64,000 nt of DNA, taken from assembly GCA_019359495.1 (NCBI GenBank), contig JAHHHF010000076.1:1-64000 (forward strand), written 5' to 3'. Positions 54,488 through 62,714 of the stretch are shown piece after piece (the first letter of the stretch is position 1; each line of letters begins with the position of its first letter). This DNA is from Goleter apudmare HA4340-LM2. Its GTDB lineage: Bacteria > Cyanobacteriota > Cyanobacteriia > Cyanobacteriales > Nostocaceae. The position numbers and the translations under genes were made by a program. Below the pieces are notes generated by a model, which saw nothing but the letters and a program-made list of their open reading frames with translations, was not told the origin of the DNA and did not search any database.

Positions 54488-54563
54488 ATGTCAACTTATA
54501 AAGTGTAATCTTTTTAAAGGACAAACATCTTTGCAATATTGTTTTAGTCTTAGGGAAATGCCT

Positions 54564-54794
54564 ATGTCTCGTTTTGCAGTAAATATTGCCAATATTGTGC
54601 TTACTAATGAGCAATATCGCAAGCTTAGAGTTTATGCAGAAGCTCAGGAAATATCAATTCATGAAGCCCTGCGATTACTAATTGATTCTCTTCCAGAATC
54701 TTCTCCAACTAATAAACAAATCAGCAAAAACTATAAAAACTATCCATTTCTATTTTCTAGAAGGGTTTTGCACGCTTTTTTTAATATTAAATAA
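54564..54794 (+). CDS. Small ribbon-helix-helix-like protein
   Basis: From the ATG at 54564, with AGGGA seven bases upstream, the product has 76 residues. MSRFAVNIANIVLTNEQYRK followed by LRVYAEAQEISIHEALRLLI has the strand-helix-helix pattern of RHH (CopG/Arc) DNA-binding proteins. The tail is basic and aromatic (KNYKNYPFLFSRRVLHAFF). It could be a small regulator of the following sucrose genes, 95 bp downstream, or an orphan antitoxin; neither is shown. An upstream TTG at 54531 would add 11 residues. Confidence 0.5.
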   Translation: MSRFAVNIANIVLTNEQYRKLRVYAEAQEISIHEALRLLIDSLPESSPTNKQISKNYKNYPFLFSRRVLHAFFNIK

Positions 54795-54889
54795 CTGCAA
54801 ATCTTGTGAATTTACCATAAATAAAATTCTAAATTTTTACCAGAAATTAATTTAGTTTGTGTTGTTTTACTACAAGTAAAGATTTGATC

Positions 54890-56332
54890 ATGAATACTCT
54901 CAGTTCTTTAAATTTAGTTAAATCCCTGGAAAACCTGAATCCAGAAACACCAAATTCTCAAGCCACTTACGCACTAATTTCAGTTCACGGCGACCCTACA
55001 GCAGAAATTGGTAAAGAAGGGGCAGGTGGACAAAATGTTTATGTGCGAGAATTGGGATTAGCATTAGCAAAACGAGGCTGCCAGGTTGATATGTTCACCC
55101 GACGTGAACACCCCAATCAAGAGGAAATTGTGGAACTAGCGCCAGGGTGTCGCACAATTCGTCTGACCGCCGGCCCAGTAGAATTTGTTACCAGAAACAG
55201 TTTATTTGAATATTTACCGGAATTTGTGGAAGCTTGGCTCAATTTCCAACAACAAACAGGACGTAACTATACACTAATTCATACTAATTACTGGCTTTCT
55301 GGTTGGGTGGGATTAGAACTTAAATCTCGATTGGGGCTACCCCAAGTTCATACCTATCACTCCATAGGAGCAGTTAAATACCGCAATGTGGAAAATCCAC
55401 CGCAGATTGCAGCCATTCGTCACTGTGTAGAGAGGGCAATTTTAGAGCAAGCAGATTGTGTAATTTCCACCAGCCCCCAAGAAGCAGAAGACCTCCGTCA
55501 GTTAATTTCACAACATGGACGGATAAAAGTCATTCCCTGCGGGATTAATACGGAACATTTTGGTTCTCTTAGTAAACAAGTTGCTCGCCAAAAGTTAGGA
55601 ATTACTCCAGATGCTCAGATTATCTTGTATGTAGGTCGCTTTGATCCCCGCAAGGGGGTTGAGACTCTTGTAAAAGCTTGCGCTAATCTACCTGATTCAT
55701 TTCAACTGTATCTAGTTGGTGGTAGCCGCGAAGATGGAGCAGACCTCCAAGAACAACTACGGATTCAAGCCTTGGTCAACAAATTGGGATTGAAAGCCGT
55801 TACAGTTTTTACCGGACGAATTTCTCAAGCATTGCTACCTGCTTACTATGCTGCCGGGGATATCTGCGTTGTACCAAGCTATTATGAGCCTTTTGGTTTA
55901 GTTGCTATTGAAGCAATGGCAGCCGGAACACCTGTAATTGCCAGTAATGTAGGAGGATTACAGCATACGGTAGTGCATGGTGAAACCGGGTTGTTAGTTC
56001 CTCCTCGTGATTTTCAAGCTTTGCAAAGCGCTATTCACAAACTCCTAGAAAAGCCTATCTTAAGGGAAAACTACGGCAATGTGGCACAGAATTGGGTTCA
56101 GTCTCGTTTTAGCACGTCAGGAGTTGCTGCCCAAATTGACGAACTTTACCAATCCCTCACACTTTCTACGTTTGTGCAAGAAATAATTCAAAGACAAAAG
56201 TTAACTCCAGAGTTGGAAAAGCAAATCCAAAATTTGTTGAAATCAAAAGTTTTGAAGTCCAGTGAAATAAAGGCTTTAGAAAAATTAATTGACTCATTTT
56301 CTAATGGCATTGTGCAGTGGGCAACTAGTTAG
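54890..56332 (+). CDS. Sucrose-phosphate synthase-type glycosyltransferase (GT4)
   Basis: Expected to transfer glucose from UDP- or ADP-glucose to fructose-6-phosphate. The 480-residue protein has the sucrose synthase/SPS-type N-terminus (ISVHGDPTAEIGKEGAGGQN, VYVRELGLALAKRGCQVDMF) and the GT-B C-terminal domain (ILYVGRFDPRKGVETLVKAC and the E-x7-E block PSYYEPFGLVAIEAMAAGTP). The last ~60 residues (TPELEKQIQNLLKSKVLKSS) form an extra helical tail. A TTG at 54857 would extend the frame by 11 codons, but the ATG is preferred. A phosphatase-like gene follows 20 bp later, the common order for sucrose synthesis. Confidence 0.85.
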   Translation: MNTLSSLNLVKSLENLNPETPNSQATYALISVHGDPTAEIGKEGAGGQNVYVRELGLALAKRGCQVDMFTRREHPNQEEIVELAPGCRTIRLTAGPVEFVTRNSLFEYLPEFVEAWLNFQQQTGRNYTLIHTNYWLSGWVGLELKSRLGLPQVHTYHSIGAVKYRNVENPPQIAAIRHCVERAILEQADCVISTSPQEAEDLRQLISQHGRIKVIPCGINTEHFGSLSKQVARQKLGITPDAQIILYVGRFDPRKGVETLVKACANLPDSFQLYLVGGSREDGADLQEQLRIQALVNKLGLKAVTVFTGRISQALLPAYYAAGDICVVPSYYEPFGLVAIEAMAAGTPVIASNVGGLQHTVVHGETGLLVPPRDFQALQSAIHKLLEKPILRENYGNVAQNWVQSRFSTSGVAAQIDELYQSLTLSTFVQEIIQRQKLTPELEKQIQNLLKSKVLKSSEIKALEKLIDSFSNGIVQWATS

Positions 56333-56352
56333 ATATGTAGAAATCAAGAAAC

Positions 56353-57123
56353 ATGAAACTGCTTTTAGTTATTGAATTGGATAATACTTTGATTGTTGGC
56401 GATCGCGCTACTGCCACTTTGAACAAAAGTTTAGCAGCCATACGTCATGAGATCTATTTGGTCTATGTTACTGGTCGCTCTTATGCTTCTAGCCGCCAGC
56501 TACTAGCACCAGCACAACTTCTACCACCAGATTATCTAATTACTGGTGTAGGTAGTGAGATTTATCAACAGGGTGTGACTTTAGACCAGAACTGGGCAAA
56601 TTACATCTCAAAAGACTGGTTCAGGGATGAAGTGTGGGCAGTTGTCAGCAACTTTGCAGCCCTCAAACCTCAACCTGCTGATGAACAAACCCCTGGGAAA
56701 ATCAGTTTTTGCTTAGATATGACTGCATCACTGGAAGTGATCCAAGATTTGCATGATTTATTAACTTTTGCGGGATTGCGGGCCCAGGTAATTTTCAGTA
56801 ATGGGCGGGACATTGATATTATCCCCAAGAGTAGTAACAAGGGAAAAGCAGTTGCTTATCTACAACAGCTGCTGCAAGTGGAATCAGTTGCAACCATTGT
56901 CTGTGGAGGTTCTGGAAATGACATCAGTTTATTTCAACTCTCATCACCTGGGATTATTGTTGCTAATGCCCAGACGGAACTACTTTGGTGGTACTACAAG
57001 ACAAAATACCCTTGGCACTATCTAACTCACTACCCTAATGCTCAAGGCATTCTGGAAGGACTGATCTATTTTAATGTTTTGCCATTCCCCAACACTTGGC
57101 GATCGCAACCCATTTCCAATTAA
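56353..57123 (+). CDS. Sucrose-phosphate phosphatase-like HAD protein with altered active site
   Basis: The 256-residue protein aligns throughout with cyanobacterial sucrose-6-phosphate phosphatase (VTGRSYASSRQLL, ITGVGSEIYQQG, VIFSNGRDIDIIPKSSNKGK, SGNDISLFQLSSPGIIVANA). Two catalytic positions differ: the nucleophile aspartate of the DLDNT motif is glutamate (E8 in VIELDNTL), and the Mg2+-binding aspartate of GDSGND is glycine (G186 in CGGSGND). T40, K163 and D190 are kept. In known HAD phosphatases the first change abolishes the phosphoaspartate route, so this copy may be inactive, altered in activity or a regulatory subunit of the synthase encoded 20 bp upstream. Family membership is secure; loss of activity is inference. 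Confidence 0.85.
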   Translation: MKLLLVIELDNTLIVGDRATATLNKSLAAIRHEIYLVYVTGRSYASSRQLLAPAQLLPPDYLITGVGSEIYQQGVTLDQNWANYISKDWFRDEVWAVVSNFAALKPQPADEQTPGKISFCLDMTASLEVIQDLHDLLTFAGLRAQVIFSNGRDIDIIPKSSNKGKAVAYLQQLLQVESVATIVCGGSGNDISLFQLSSPGIIVANAQTELLWWYYKTKYPWHYLTHYPNAQGILEGLIYFNVLPFPNTWRSQPISN

Positions 57124-57188
57124 AAAATTACCCCGCAAGCTTGTCAAAGTGCGGGGAGAGTGGCGAATTCAGCTTTTTAAAAGTTCTC

Positions 57189-58058
57189 TTAGCTTCTACG
57201 GTTGCGATCGCGCGATTTTGGATCATCTCTATCAATGTCTAGTTCCTCACGGCGAACCGTATCTTGAGCCTCCACTGTATCTTGTTCAGTAACTTTCTTA
57301 ACTCTCACTTCCTCACGCAAAACTGCTTCCTTGCGAATATCAGGGGTTTCTTCATAAACATCCATCCGAGTAACTTCTCCTTCACGGAAGTCTGCCTCAG
57401 CAGGTGATACAGTTCTAGCGCCCGCTTCTGGAGTAGTGCGTTCAATCACTACCCGTTCTTTTTCAATTGGAACAGAGACTCTTTCTGTGTCTGTTTCAAC
57501 GTGCTTACCAACAGATACCTCTCCTGTTTTCACACGAGATTTATTAGCAACTAAACGCTCTTCGTATAGTTTCAGGTTTTCGTGATCCCGCTCATTCATC
57601 TGGTAAAGATTCGGTTCATTTTCATAGGTATAAGTATTACGATCATGAGCAACTCTTGATTCGCGCGTTGGTGTAGACCCTACAGGTGCTTGGGTGATGG
57701 GAGTACTATAAATTCCACGCACCTGTTCTTCATAGTCGTAATCAATTGTTTCCAAATCCTTAAAATCTGGCAGGCTTTCTACTTGCTCCCTAGTCAGCCC
57801 ACTAGCATACACGCGCTGATTACGGTAGTCTATTCGGGAACGCCCAATTGGTAACAACACTTGCCTGCCAAAGAACCAAAAACCTGTATCTACAACTAAA
57901 TAGCGGAAATGACCTGAATCATCCACCAAGATATGTTTGACAGTACCAACTTTATCGTCATCTATGTCTGAATAGACATCCAAATCCCTAACATCATAGT
58001 TATCGAAATCTGCATCACCATAGTTGGCAGCAAACTCTTCCAATTTATATAAAGCCAT
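57189..58058 (-). CDS. PRC-barrel and DUF2382 (YsnF-type) stress protein
   Basis: From the ATG at 58058 the protein has 289 residues: an N-terminal PRC-barrel (about 5-95: VYSDIDDDKVGTVKHILVDD, RYLVVDTGFWFFGRQVLLP) and a C-terminal DUF2382 domain (about 165-280: LYEERLVANKSRVKTGEVSV, GKHVETDTERVSVPIEKERV). Such fusions are typical stress proteins in cyanobacteria and Deinococcus; the molecular role is unknown. The very charged C-terminus (EELDIDRDDPKSRDRNRRS) is notable. The frame extends 11 codons to a TTG at 58091; I prefer MALYKLEEF with GGAG upstream. Confidence 0.85.
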   Translation of the reverse strand: MALYKLEEFAANYGDADFDNYDVRDLDVYSDIDDDKVGTVKHILVDDSGHFRYLVVDTGFWFFGRQVLLPIGRSRIDYRNQRVYASGLTREQVESLPDFKDLETIDYDYEEQVRGIYSTPITQAPVGSTPTRESRVAHDRNTYTYENEPNLYQMNERDHENLKLYEERLVANKSRVKTGEVSVGKHVETDTERVSVPIEKERVVIERTTPEAGARTVSPAEADFREGEVTRMDVYEETPDIRKEAVLREEVRVKKVTEQDTVEAQDTVRREELDIDRDDPKSRDRNRRS

Positions 58059-58184
58059 ATTACTTTTGCTCCAACGTCTATCATTTACCAATTTATAAAA
58101 GATAGTTTTTTATTCCTTCTTTCTCAAGAAAGATATTAATTTTTATAAAAAAATAATACCAATTTACAAAAAGAATACAACAGA

Positions 58185-58223
58185 TACCCTGTAGGGGCGT
58201 AGGCTCTGCCTTCCCGCAGGGTA
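58185..58223. repeat. GC-rich palindromic repeat TACCCTG...CAGGGTA
   Basis: TACCCTG (58185-58191) and CAGGGTA (58217-58223) bracket the GC-rich GGGGCGTAGGCTCTGCCTTC. The block stands out from AT-rich flanks and is followed by two GGTTGTTCGC units. It resembles dispersed repeats of Nostoc genomes. Confidence 0.55.
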
Positions 58224-58275
58224 CGGTTGGTTGTTCGCCCGGTTGTTCGCTGAAAAATTTTAGACGCACATCAGC

Positions 58276-59223
58276 TTATTGAGCATTTTGGTTATTAGTA
58301 GGAATACGAACAATAAACTGATTGGCAGGTAAATCCTCTGCAAGTGGTTCTATTTTATTTTGGGCAACCAAAGTTTGATGAACTAAAGCTGTGATATCTG
58401 CTCTAGTTGCAGGTCTTTTGGGATCAAGAAGTTCGGGATTTGGATAATTGACCACGATATTTTTTTTTGTGGCTGCTGCTACATCTCCAACAGCATATTG
58501 TGGAATCTGATCGGCATCTGTATAAGTTTTAGAAAGTATCAATGATGCAGGGCGATTCAGAGGTAACGCCTGTTGATCAGTTGTTGGAGGAGTCACAGTC
58601 GGAGCTGTTGCAGCCTGCGCTTTTGCTGTTAATAAAGGCTGCATTAAACTAGTAATTGCCAACGGTAAGAAAATAGGTCTTCTTGTGGCTCTGCGTGACT
58701 CTACGTCAGGAATTGTCCTCTGTTTAACAGTAGGTTCAGTAACTGCTGACGACGCGCGAGGCATTAAATTTAAACCTCTGCTTAAGGAAACTATCGCCTC
58801 AACCCTAGAAACAGGTTGATTGGGTCGAAAATAACCACCAGGATAACCTGACATAAATCCTTGTTGATATGCTTCTTCAATGGGACGAGTTGCCCAATAG
58901 TTAGTAGGAACATCTTGATAGACAGCGCCGCTTTCTATCTGACGAACTGGCGGTTGGTCAAAAGCTTGGCGAATAATTGCTGCGAACTCATCCCGGTCTA
59001 CTGGCTGTTCTGGTCGAAATGTGCCATCTGGATATCCAGCTACAATCTCTCTTGCAGCTAAACTCTTAATAAATGGCTGTGCCCAGTAATTAGATGGAAC
59101 ATCTGTAAAGGTAGTTGTCGGAGAAGATTGAGCATAGGTTTTCGACGCTCCAACTGCAATTACTGTTAAATTCAAAGCTAGTAAAGATACACTTGCTGAT
59201 AGTAACTTAGCTAATCGGTTCAT
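58276..59223 (-). CDS. Exported SLH-domain protein
   Basis: A 315-residue secreted protein with a signal peptide (ASVSLLALNLTVIAVGASKTYA, cleaved near 31). SLH repeats are at about 38-90 (FTDVPSNYWAQPFIKSLAAR, GYPDGTFRPEQPVDRDEFAA) and 102-150 (YQDVPTNYWATRPIEEAYQQ, GYPGGYFRPNQPVSRVEA); a third, weaker unit is at about 240-300. Between them is a proline- and threonine-rich linker with a hydrophobic patch (PIFLPLAITSLMQPLL). SLH domains bind peptidoglycan-linked polymers, so a cell-envelope role is likely. No porin barrel follows, unlike the large SLH-OprB proteins of cyanobacteria. Confidence 0.88.
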   Translation of the reverse strand: MNRLAKLLSASVSLLALNLTVIAVGASKTYAQSSPTTTFTDVPSNYWAQPFIKSLAAREIVAGYPDGTFRPEQPVDRDEFAAIIRQAFDQPPVRQIESGAVYQDVPTNYWATRPIEEAYQQGFMSGYPGGYFRPNQPVSRVEAIVSLSRGLNLMPRASSAVTEPTVKQRTIPDVESRRATRRPIFLPLAITSLMQPLLTAKAQAATAPTVTPPTTDQQALPLNRPASLILSKTYTDADQIPQYAVGDVAAATKKNIVVNYPNPELLDPKRPATRADITALVHQTLVAQNKIEPLAEDLPANQFIVRIPTNNQNAQ

Positions 59224-59805
59224 TTTTCCTACCTCCTGTTTTTTCTATAATCCAGTTGTCTAATAATTCAATTTTAATCAGTAAATATTGGATACTTGAT
59301 CAAGAAGTTAATCCCTCAGAAAAAAATACTACCAGGGTTTGAACTTATCTTATGTCTTTAGGAATATATATTGATTTCATATATTTTTTTGTCATAATCT
59401 GCGTTATTGCCTCAATAGCTAATAATTTAGCTCGGCTCATAATCACATGCTTAGACTAGGCAAAAAAGTAAACGGGCATTTCGAGAATTTCATGCACATA
59501 TTTCCTGTGGGTAACTTGACCCCCATTATTATTGCCGTGATCTTTTTAAGGGGTATTACTCTCTATTCCCCAGACGCATCCTGCAAGAAGTCGGCTATCT
59601 TAAGCTGGCAAGAGGAATCTCGACATTAAAATTTACTGTGTTATTATTGGTGGCTGTTAGCTTTTTTCACTAAATATCTATAGGACTAGTATTTAATCTT
59701 TGAAAAAATCAGTACGTTTTGAAGAGACTTCTTTCCTATTGCCTTTTGCTTGCCTCTGCCAGTAATTTCAAAAATCAAACCAGATTAGTATATTCATGGG
59801 CTACT
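59224..59805. other. 580-bp divergent intergenic region before the polysaccharide genes
   Basis: No gene is convincing. A 60-codon frame at 59447-59629 (starting MLRLGKKVNGHFENF) has a single hydrophobic patch but no recognisable family or ribosome site. The region should contain promoters for the SLH gene and for the polysaccharide group. Confidence 0.5.
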
Positions 59806-61464
59806 ATGCCTAAATTAAAATCAAAAACTCAGAAATCCCAAAAATCAAAAAAGTCAGCTAAAGATGCAACCCCCGCCCTTAGCCTTAAGGAACGGTTAGC
59901 CGAAAAGCGCAAAGCCACCCTAGCACGTCAAGAATTTACGAGCTTATTAACTAAATCCCTCTCGGCTGGTTTGTTTTTAGGGATGATTCTTTTTTTTGTA
60001 GGTGGTATCAAGGCGGCTGTTCCGGGTGTCTTGGCAATTCTCATCTTAGCTTTATCATACAAATATCCCCGCCCAGCCTTGTATGCTTTCATCATTTACG
60101 TACCCTTGGGTGGGACAATCACCTACTACATTGGCAATAGTCCCATCCTTCAATTAGCTAAAGATGCTTTCTATGTCCCCGCCCTAATTGGACTTTGGCA
60201 GAGTTGTCGTCAACAAGGACTGCCTCTAATTCCTGTCAAAGCTATCAAGACACCATTATTTATTTTACTAGGTTTATGTTTGCTAACGCTGGTCTTTATC
60301 AACGGTGGACAACAGCTAAACCCGCCTATTCCGGCTTTTGGAGAACCAGTAGATAAAGACATACCTATAGGTGTAGGTATTTTGGGACTGAAAGTATTTT
60401 TAGGCTATATACCGCTAATTGGTTGTACTTATTATTTAATTCGTGACAAGCGAGATTTCTTACTATTATCTCGTCTACAAATTGGACTTATACTTAGCTG
60501 TTGCATTCTGGGTTTTATTCAATATTTATTACTCTTAACTGGCATATGTGAAGGCACTAGAAATGCTGAAGGCTCAGATTTATTTAAAGCCACACTAGAC
60601 GCCCGATGTTATTTTGGTGGTTCTTTAGTTTATAGTCCTAGTCAGGGAATGATTCGCCTCCCAGGAACCTTTGTTGCCCCTTGGCAATGGGCATGGTTTT
60701 TAATTTCTAGTACATTTTTTACCTTTGCTACTGGCTTTACTGATCCCTCAATTATTTGGCGATTGGTCGGTTTAGGTTCTTTGGCAATGGTCTTTGTGAA
60801 TGCAGTGATTTCAGGTCAAAGAATTGCCTTAGCTTTAGTACCAACTTGCTTCGTAATTTTGCTCTTACTCACCGGTCAAATTGCCAACCTCAAACGGTTT
60901 ATTCCCATAGGGATAGGACTCGCTTTAGTTTTGGGAATTGCAATGGTATCTAACCCAGCTGTTGTGGAAGAGAGGCTGAATAGTTTTAGCAGTCGTTGGG
61001 AAGCTTCACCACCCCAGGCGTTTATTGTTGATCAATTTGAAGAAAATTGGCACAACGTAGATACTCCCATAGGGAGTGGTTTGGGTCGAGCTACTAATTC
61101 CGCCCGTGCAATGGGTAAAACTAAATTGGTAGAAACTTATTACCCCAAAGTACTCTATGAAGTGGGTATTTTGGGAGTACTGGCATTTTTCGCTTTCGTC
61201 ACTACCTTGACTGTCGCTGGCTTTAAAACCTATCGCCCGATCAAAAACCGTAGTTTCCGCAGTTACGGAGCTGCTTTGTGGGTGTTTATATTATTCATTA
61301 GTTACAACACCTACTATTACCCTTTAGATGTCGATCCGGTGGCTGTCTATTATTGGTTAGCTGCGGGAGTTCTTTTCAAATTACCAGTATTGGATCAGCA
61401 AGAAAAGGAAGATGCAGAACCGGACGCAACAACTAAGAAAAAACGCCGACAACCAAAATTTTAA
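59806..61464 (+). CDS. hpsL: O-antigen ligase/polymerase-like protein HpsL
   Basis: A 552-residue multi-pass membrane protein: a basic, lysine-rich N-terminus (MPKLKSKTQKSQKSKKSA), about 10-12 hydrophobic helices, and a large loop containing FVAPWQWAWFLIS and the final part with IGSGLGRATNSARAM and ETYYPKVLYEVGILGVLAF, the pattern of the Wzy/WaaL superfamily. It best fits HpsL of the hormogonium polysaccharide loci of Nostoc, a probable polymerase. The frame extends 29 codons upstream to a TTG at 59719, but the ATG is more likely. Two glycosyltransferase genes follow on the same strand. The name rests on memory of the family and order, so it is moderately certain. Confidence 0.75.
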   Translation: MPKLKSKTQKSQKSKKSAKDATPALSLKERLAEKRKATLARQEFTSLLTKSLSAGLFLGMILFFVGGIKAAVPGVLAILILALSYKYPRPALYAFIIYVPLGGTITYYIGNSPILQLAKDAFYVPALIGLWQSCRQQGLPLIPVKAIKTPLFILLGLCLLTLVFINGGQQLNPPIPAFGEPVDKDIPIGVGILGLKVFLGYIPLIGCTYYLIRDKRDFLLLSRLQIGLILSCCILGFIQYLLLLTGICEGTRNAEGSDLFKATLDARCYFGGSLVYSPSQGMIRLPGTFVAPWQWAWFLISSTFFTFATGFTDPSIIWRLVGLGSLAMVFVNAVISGQRIALALVPTCFVILLLLTGQIANLKRFIPIGIGLALVLGIAMVSNPAVVEERLNSFSSRWEASPPQAFIVDQFEENWHNVDTPIGSGLGRATNSARAMGKTKLVETYYPKVLYEVGILGVLAFFAFVTTLTVAGFKTYRPIKNRSFRSYGAALWVFILFISYNTYYYPLDVDPVAVYYWLAAGVLFKLPVLDQQEKEDAEPDATTKKKRRQPKF

Positions 61465-61554
61465 CGCATACGACTCTGATTATAGGTGAGATCCGAATGG
61501 CACATATGGATATAGTAGGCTATCCTATGAGCAAGGTAAATTTAATGTATAAAA

Positions 61555-62559
61555 ATGAATAATTATCCTATAATTTCAGTAATTATACCGACTTATGGTC
61601 GAGAAGAAACCTTATGTGATAGCGTTAAGGATGTTTTAAATCAAGACTATCCCAACTTTGAGGTTTTGGTGGTAGATCAAACTCCTCAACACAAACCAGA
61701 AATTCAAACTTACCTGGAAGAACTGGTAACAGCAGGTAAAATACAATGGTTTCGCTTAGATTGGGCGAGTTTACCAGGGGCGCGTAATTATGGTGTGCGG
61801 CGATCGCAGGGTGAGATAATTTTATTTATTGATGATGATGTAGAATTAACTCCGGAATTTCTCGCCACTCATGCCAAAAATTATGTGCAAAACCCCGAAG
61901 TCGGGGCTGTTGCGGGTAGGGTATTTGATCGGATGAAGTTGGCGGATGCGGCTGAGGGGAAAACCCAAGGCGATAGTACTTACAAAGCTATTGAATATCT
62001 CCCACCCCAAGCAATGGACCCAGGAATTGCTTGGTATTACATTGATTTGGTACATACAGTCAAACCCCAGCAAGTCCTCACCGCTAGGGGTTGTAATATG
62101 TCCTTCCGACGGGAAATTTTTAGTAAGTATGGGCTAAGGTTTGATGAGAGGTTTCGCGGGAGTGCGGTACGGGAAGAATCAGATTTTTGCTTGCGGTTGC
62201 GGCAGACGGGATATAAGATTTGGTACGACCCGGATGCGGCTTTAGTGCATTTAGGGGAAGAGACGGGAGGTTGTCATGATATTAGTATGCGATCGCTCAA
62301 ATATCAACTGACTTTCTACCACAACCATTTCTTGCTGGGGCTAAAAAATCTCAGCGTCACTCAAGCTTTACGTCTCTTTGCTCGTTTATTTGACTGTCAT
62401 GTCTTAGGACGACCACCTTGTCACAAAAGTGGTTCCCCAATAAAAATTCTCACTCGCGGCTGTTTCTACACTCTAGGTTTCATCAAGGCTTTAGGTACTG
62501 TCATTCAGTCAATCTGGAATGATGGTCAAATTTATAGTCGATTGGATCAACAAGTTTAG
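61555..62559 (+). CDS. Family 2 glycosyltransferase, polysaccharide synthesis
   Basis: The 334-residue protein has a GT-A fold with ISVIIPTYGREETLCDSVKD at the N-terminus, the metal-binding DDD in ILFIDDDVELTPEF (about 91-104), and the acceptor region ARGCNMSFRREIFSKYGLRF then REESDFCLRLRQTGYKI. No membrane helix is needed apart from a weakly hydrophobic C-terminus. It lies 90 bp after the hpsL-like gene and probably belongs to the same exopolysaccharide unit (an HpsN-like role is possible). The donor sugar is unknown. Confidence 0.88.
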   Translation: MNNYPIISVIIPTYGREETLCDSVKDVLNQDYPNFEVLVVDQTPQHKPEIQTYLEELVTAGKIQWFRLDWASLPGARNYGVRRSQGEIILFIDDDVELTPEFLATHAKNYVQNPEVGAVAGRVFDRMKLADAAEGKTQGDSTYKAIEYLPPQAMDPGIAWYYIDLVHTVKPQQVLTARGCNMSFRREIFSKYGLRFDERFRGSAVREESDFCLRLRQTGYKIWYDPDAALVHLGEETGGCHDISMRSLKYQLTFYHNHFLLGLKNLSVTQALRLFARLFDCHVLGRPPCHKSGSPIKILTRGCFYTLGFIKALGTVIQSIWNDGQIYSRLDQQV

Positions 62560-62714
62560 CTTTTTTTACCGCAGATAAACATAGCAGTTTTCAAACGAGT
62601 GAAATAGATTTGTAAATTGCAAAACCCGTATCTCCCCGCCCTTGATCATGTTTCATCCAACCGAGAAACGTTATATCTGTGGTTTAATTGTTCAAATTTA
62701 TCAAACTAATAGTG

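Larger units (their letters stand above)
53994..54563. other. 570-bp intergenic region with operators and a terminator
   Basis: No protein gene is supported. The region holds three CCGAT repeats at 54001-54027, a strong terminator at 54169-54207, and another CCGAT cluster at 54459-54487. A transcript starting near 54030-54060 and ending at 54207 would be a small RNA. Confidence 0.55.

Noticed and set aside
59447-59629. 60-codon plus-strand frame before the polysaccharide genes
   Set aside because: No ribosome site, no family resemblance and ordinary AT-rich composition; kept only as a remark in the intergenic entry.
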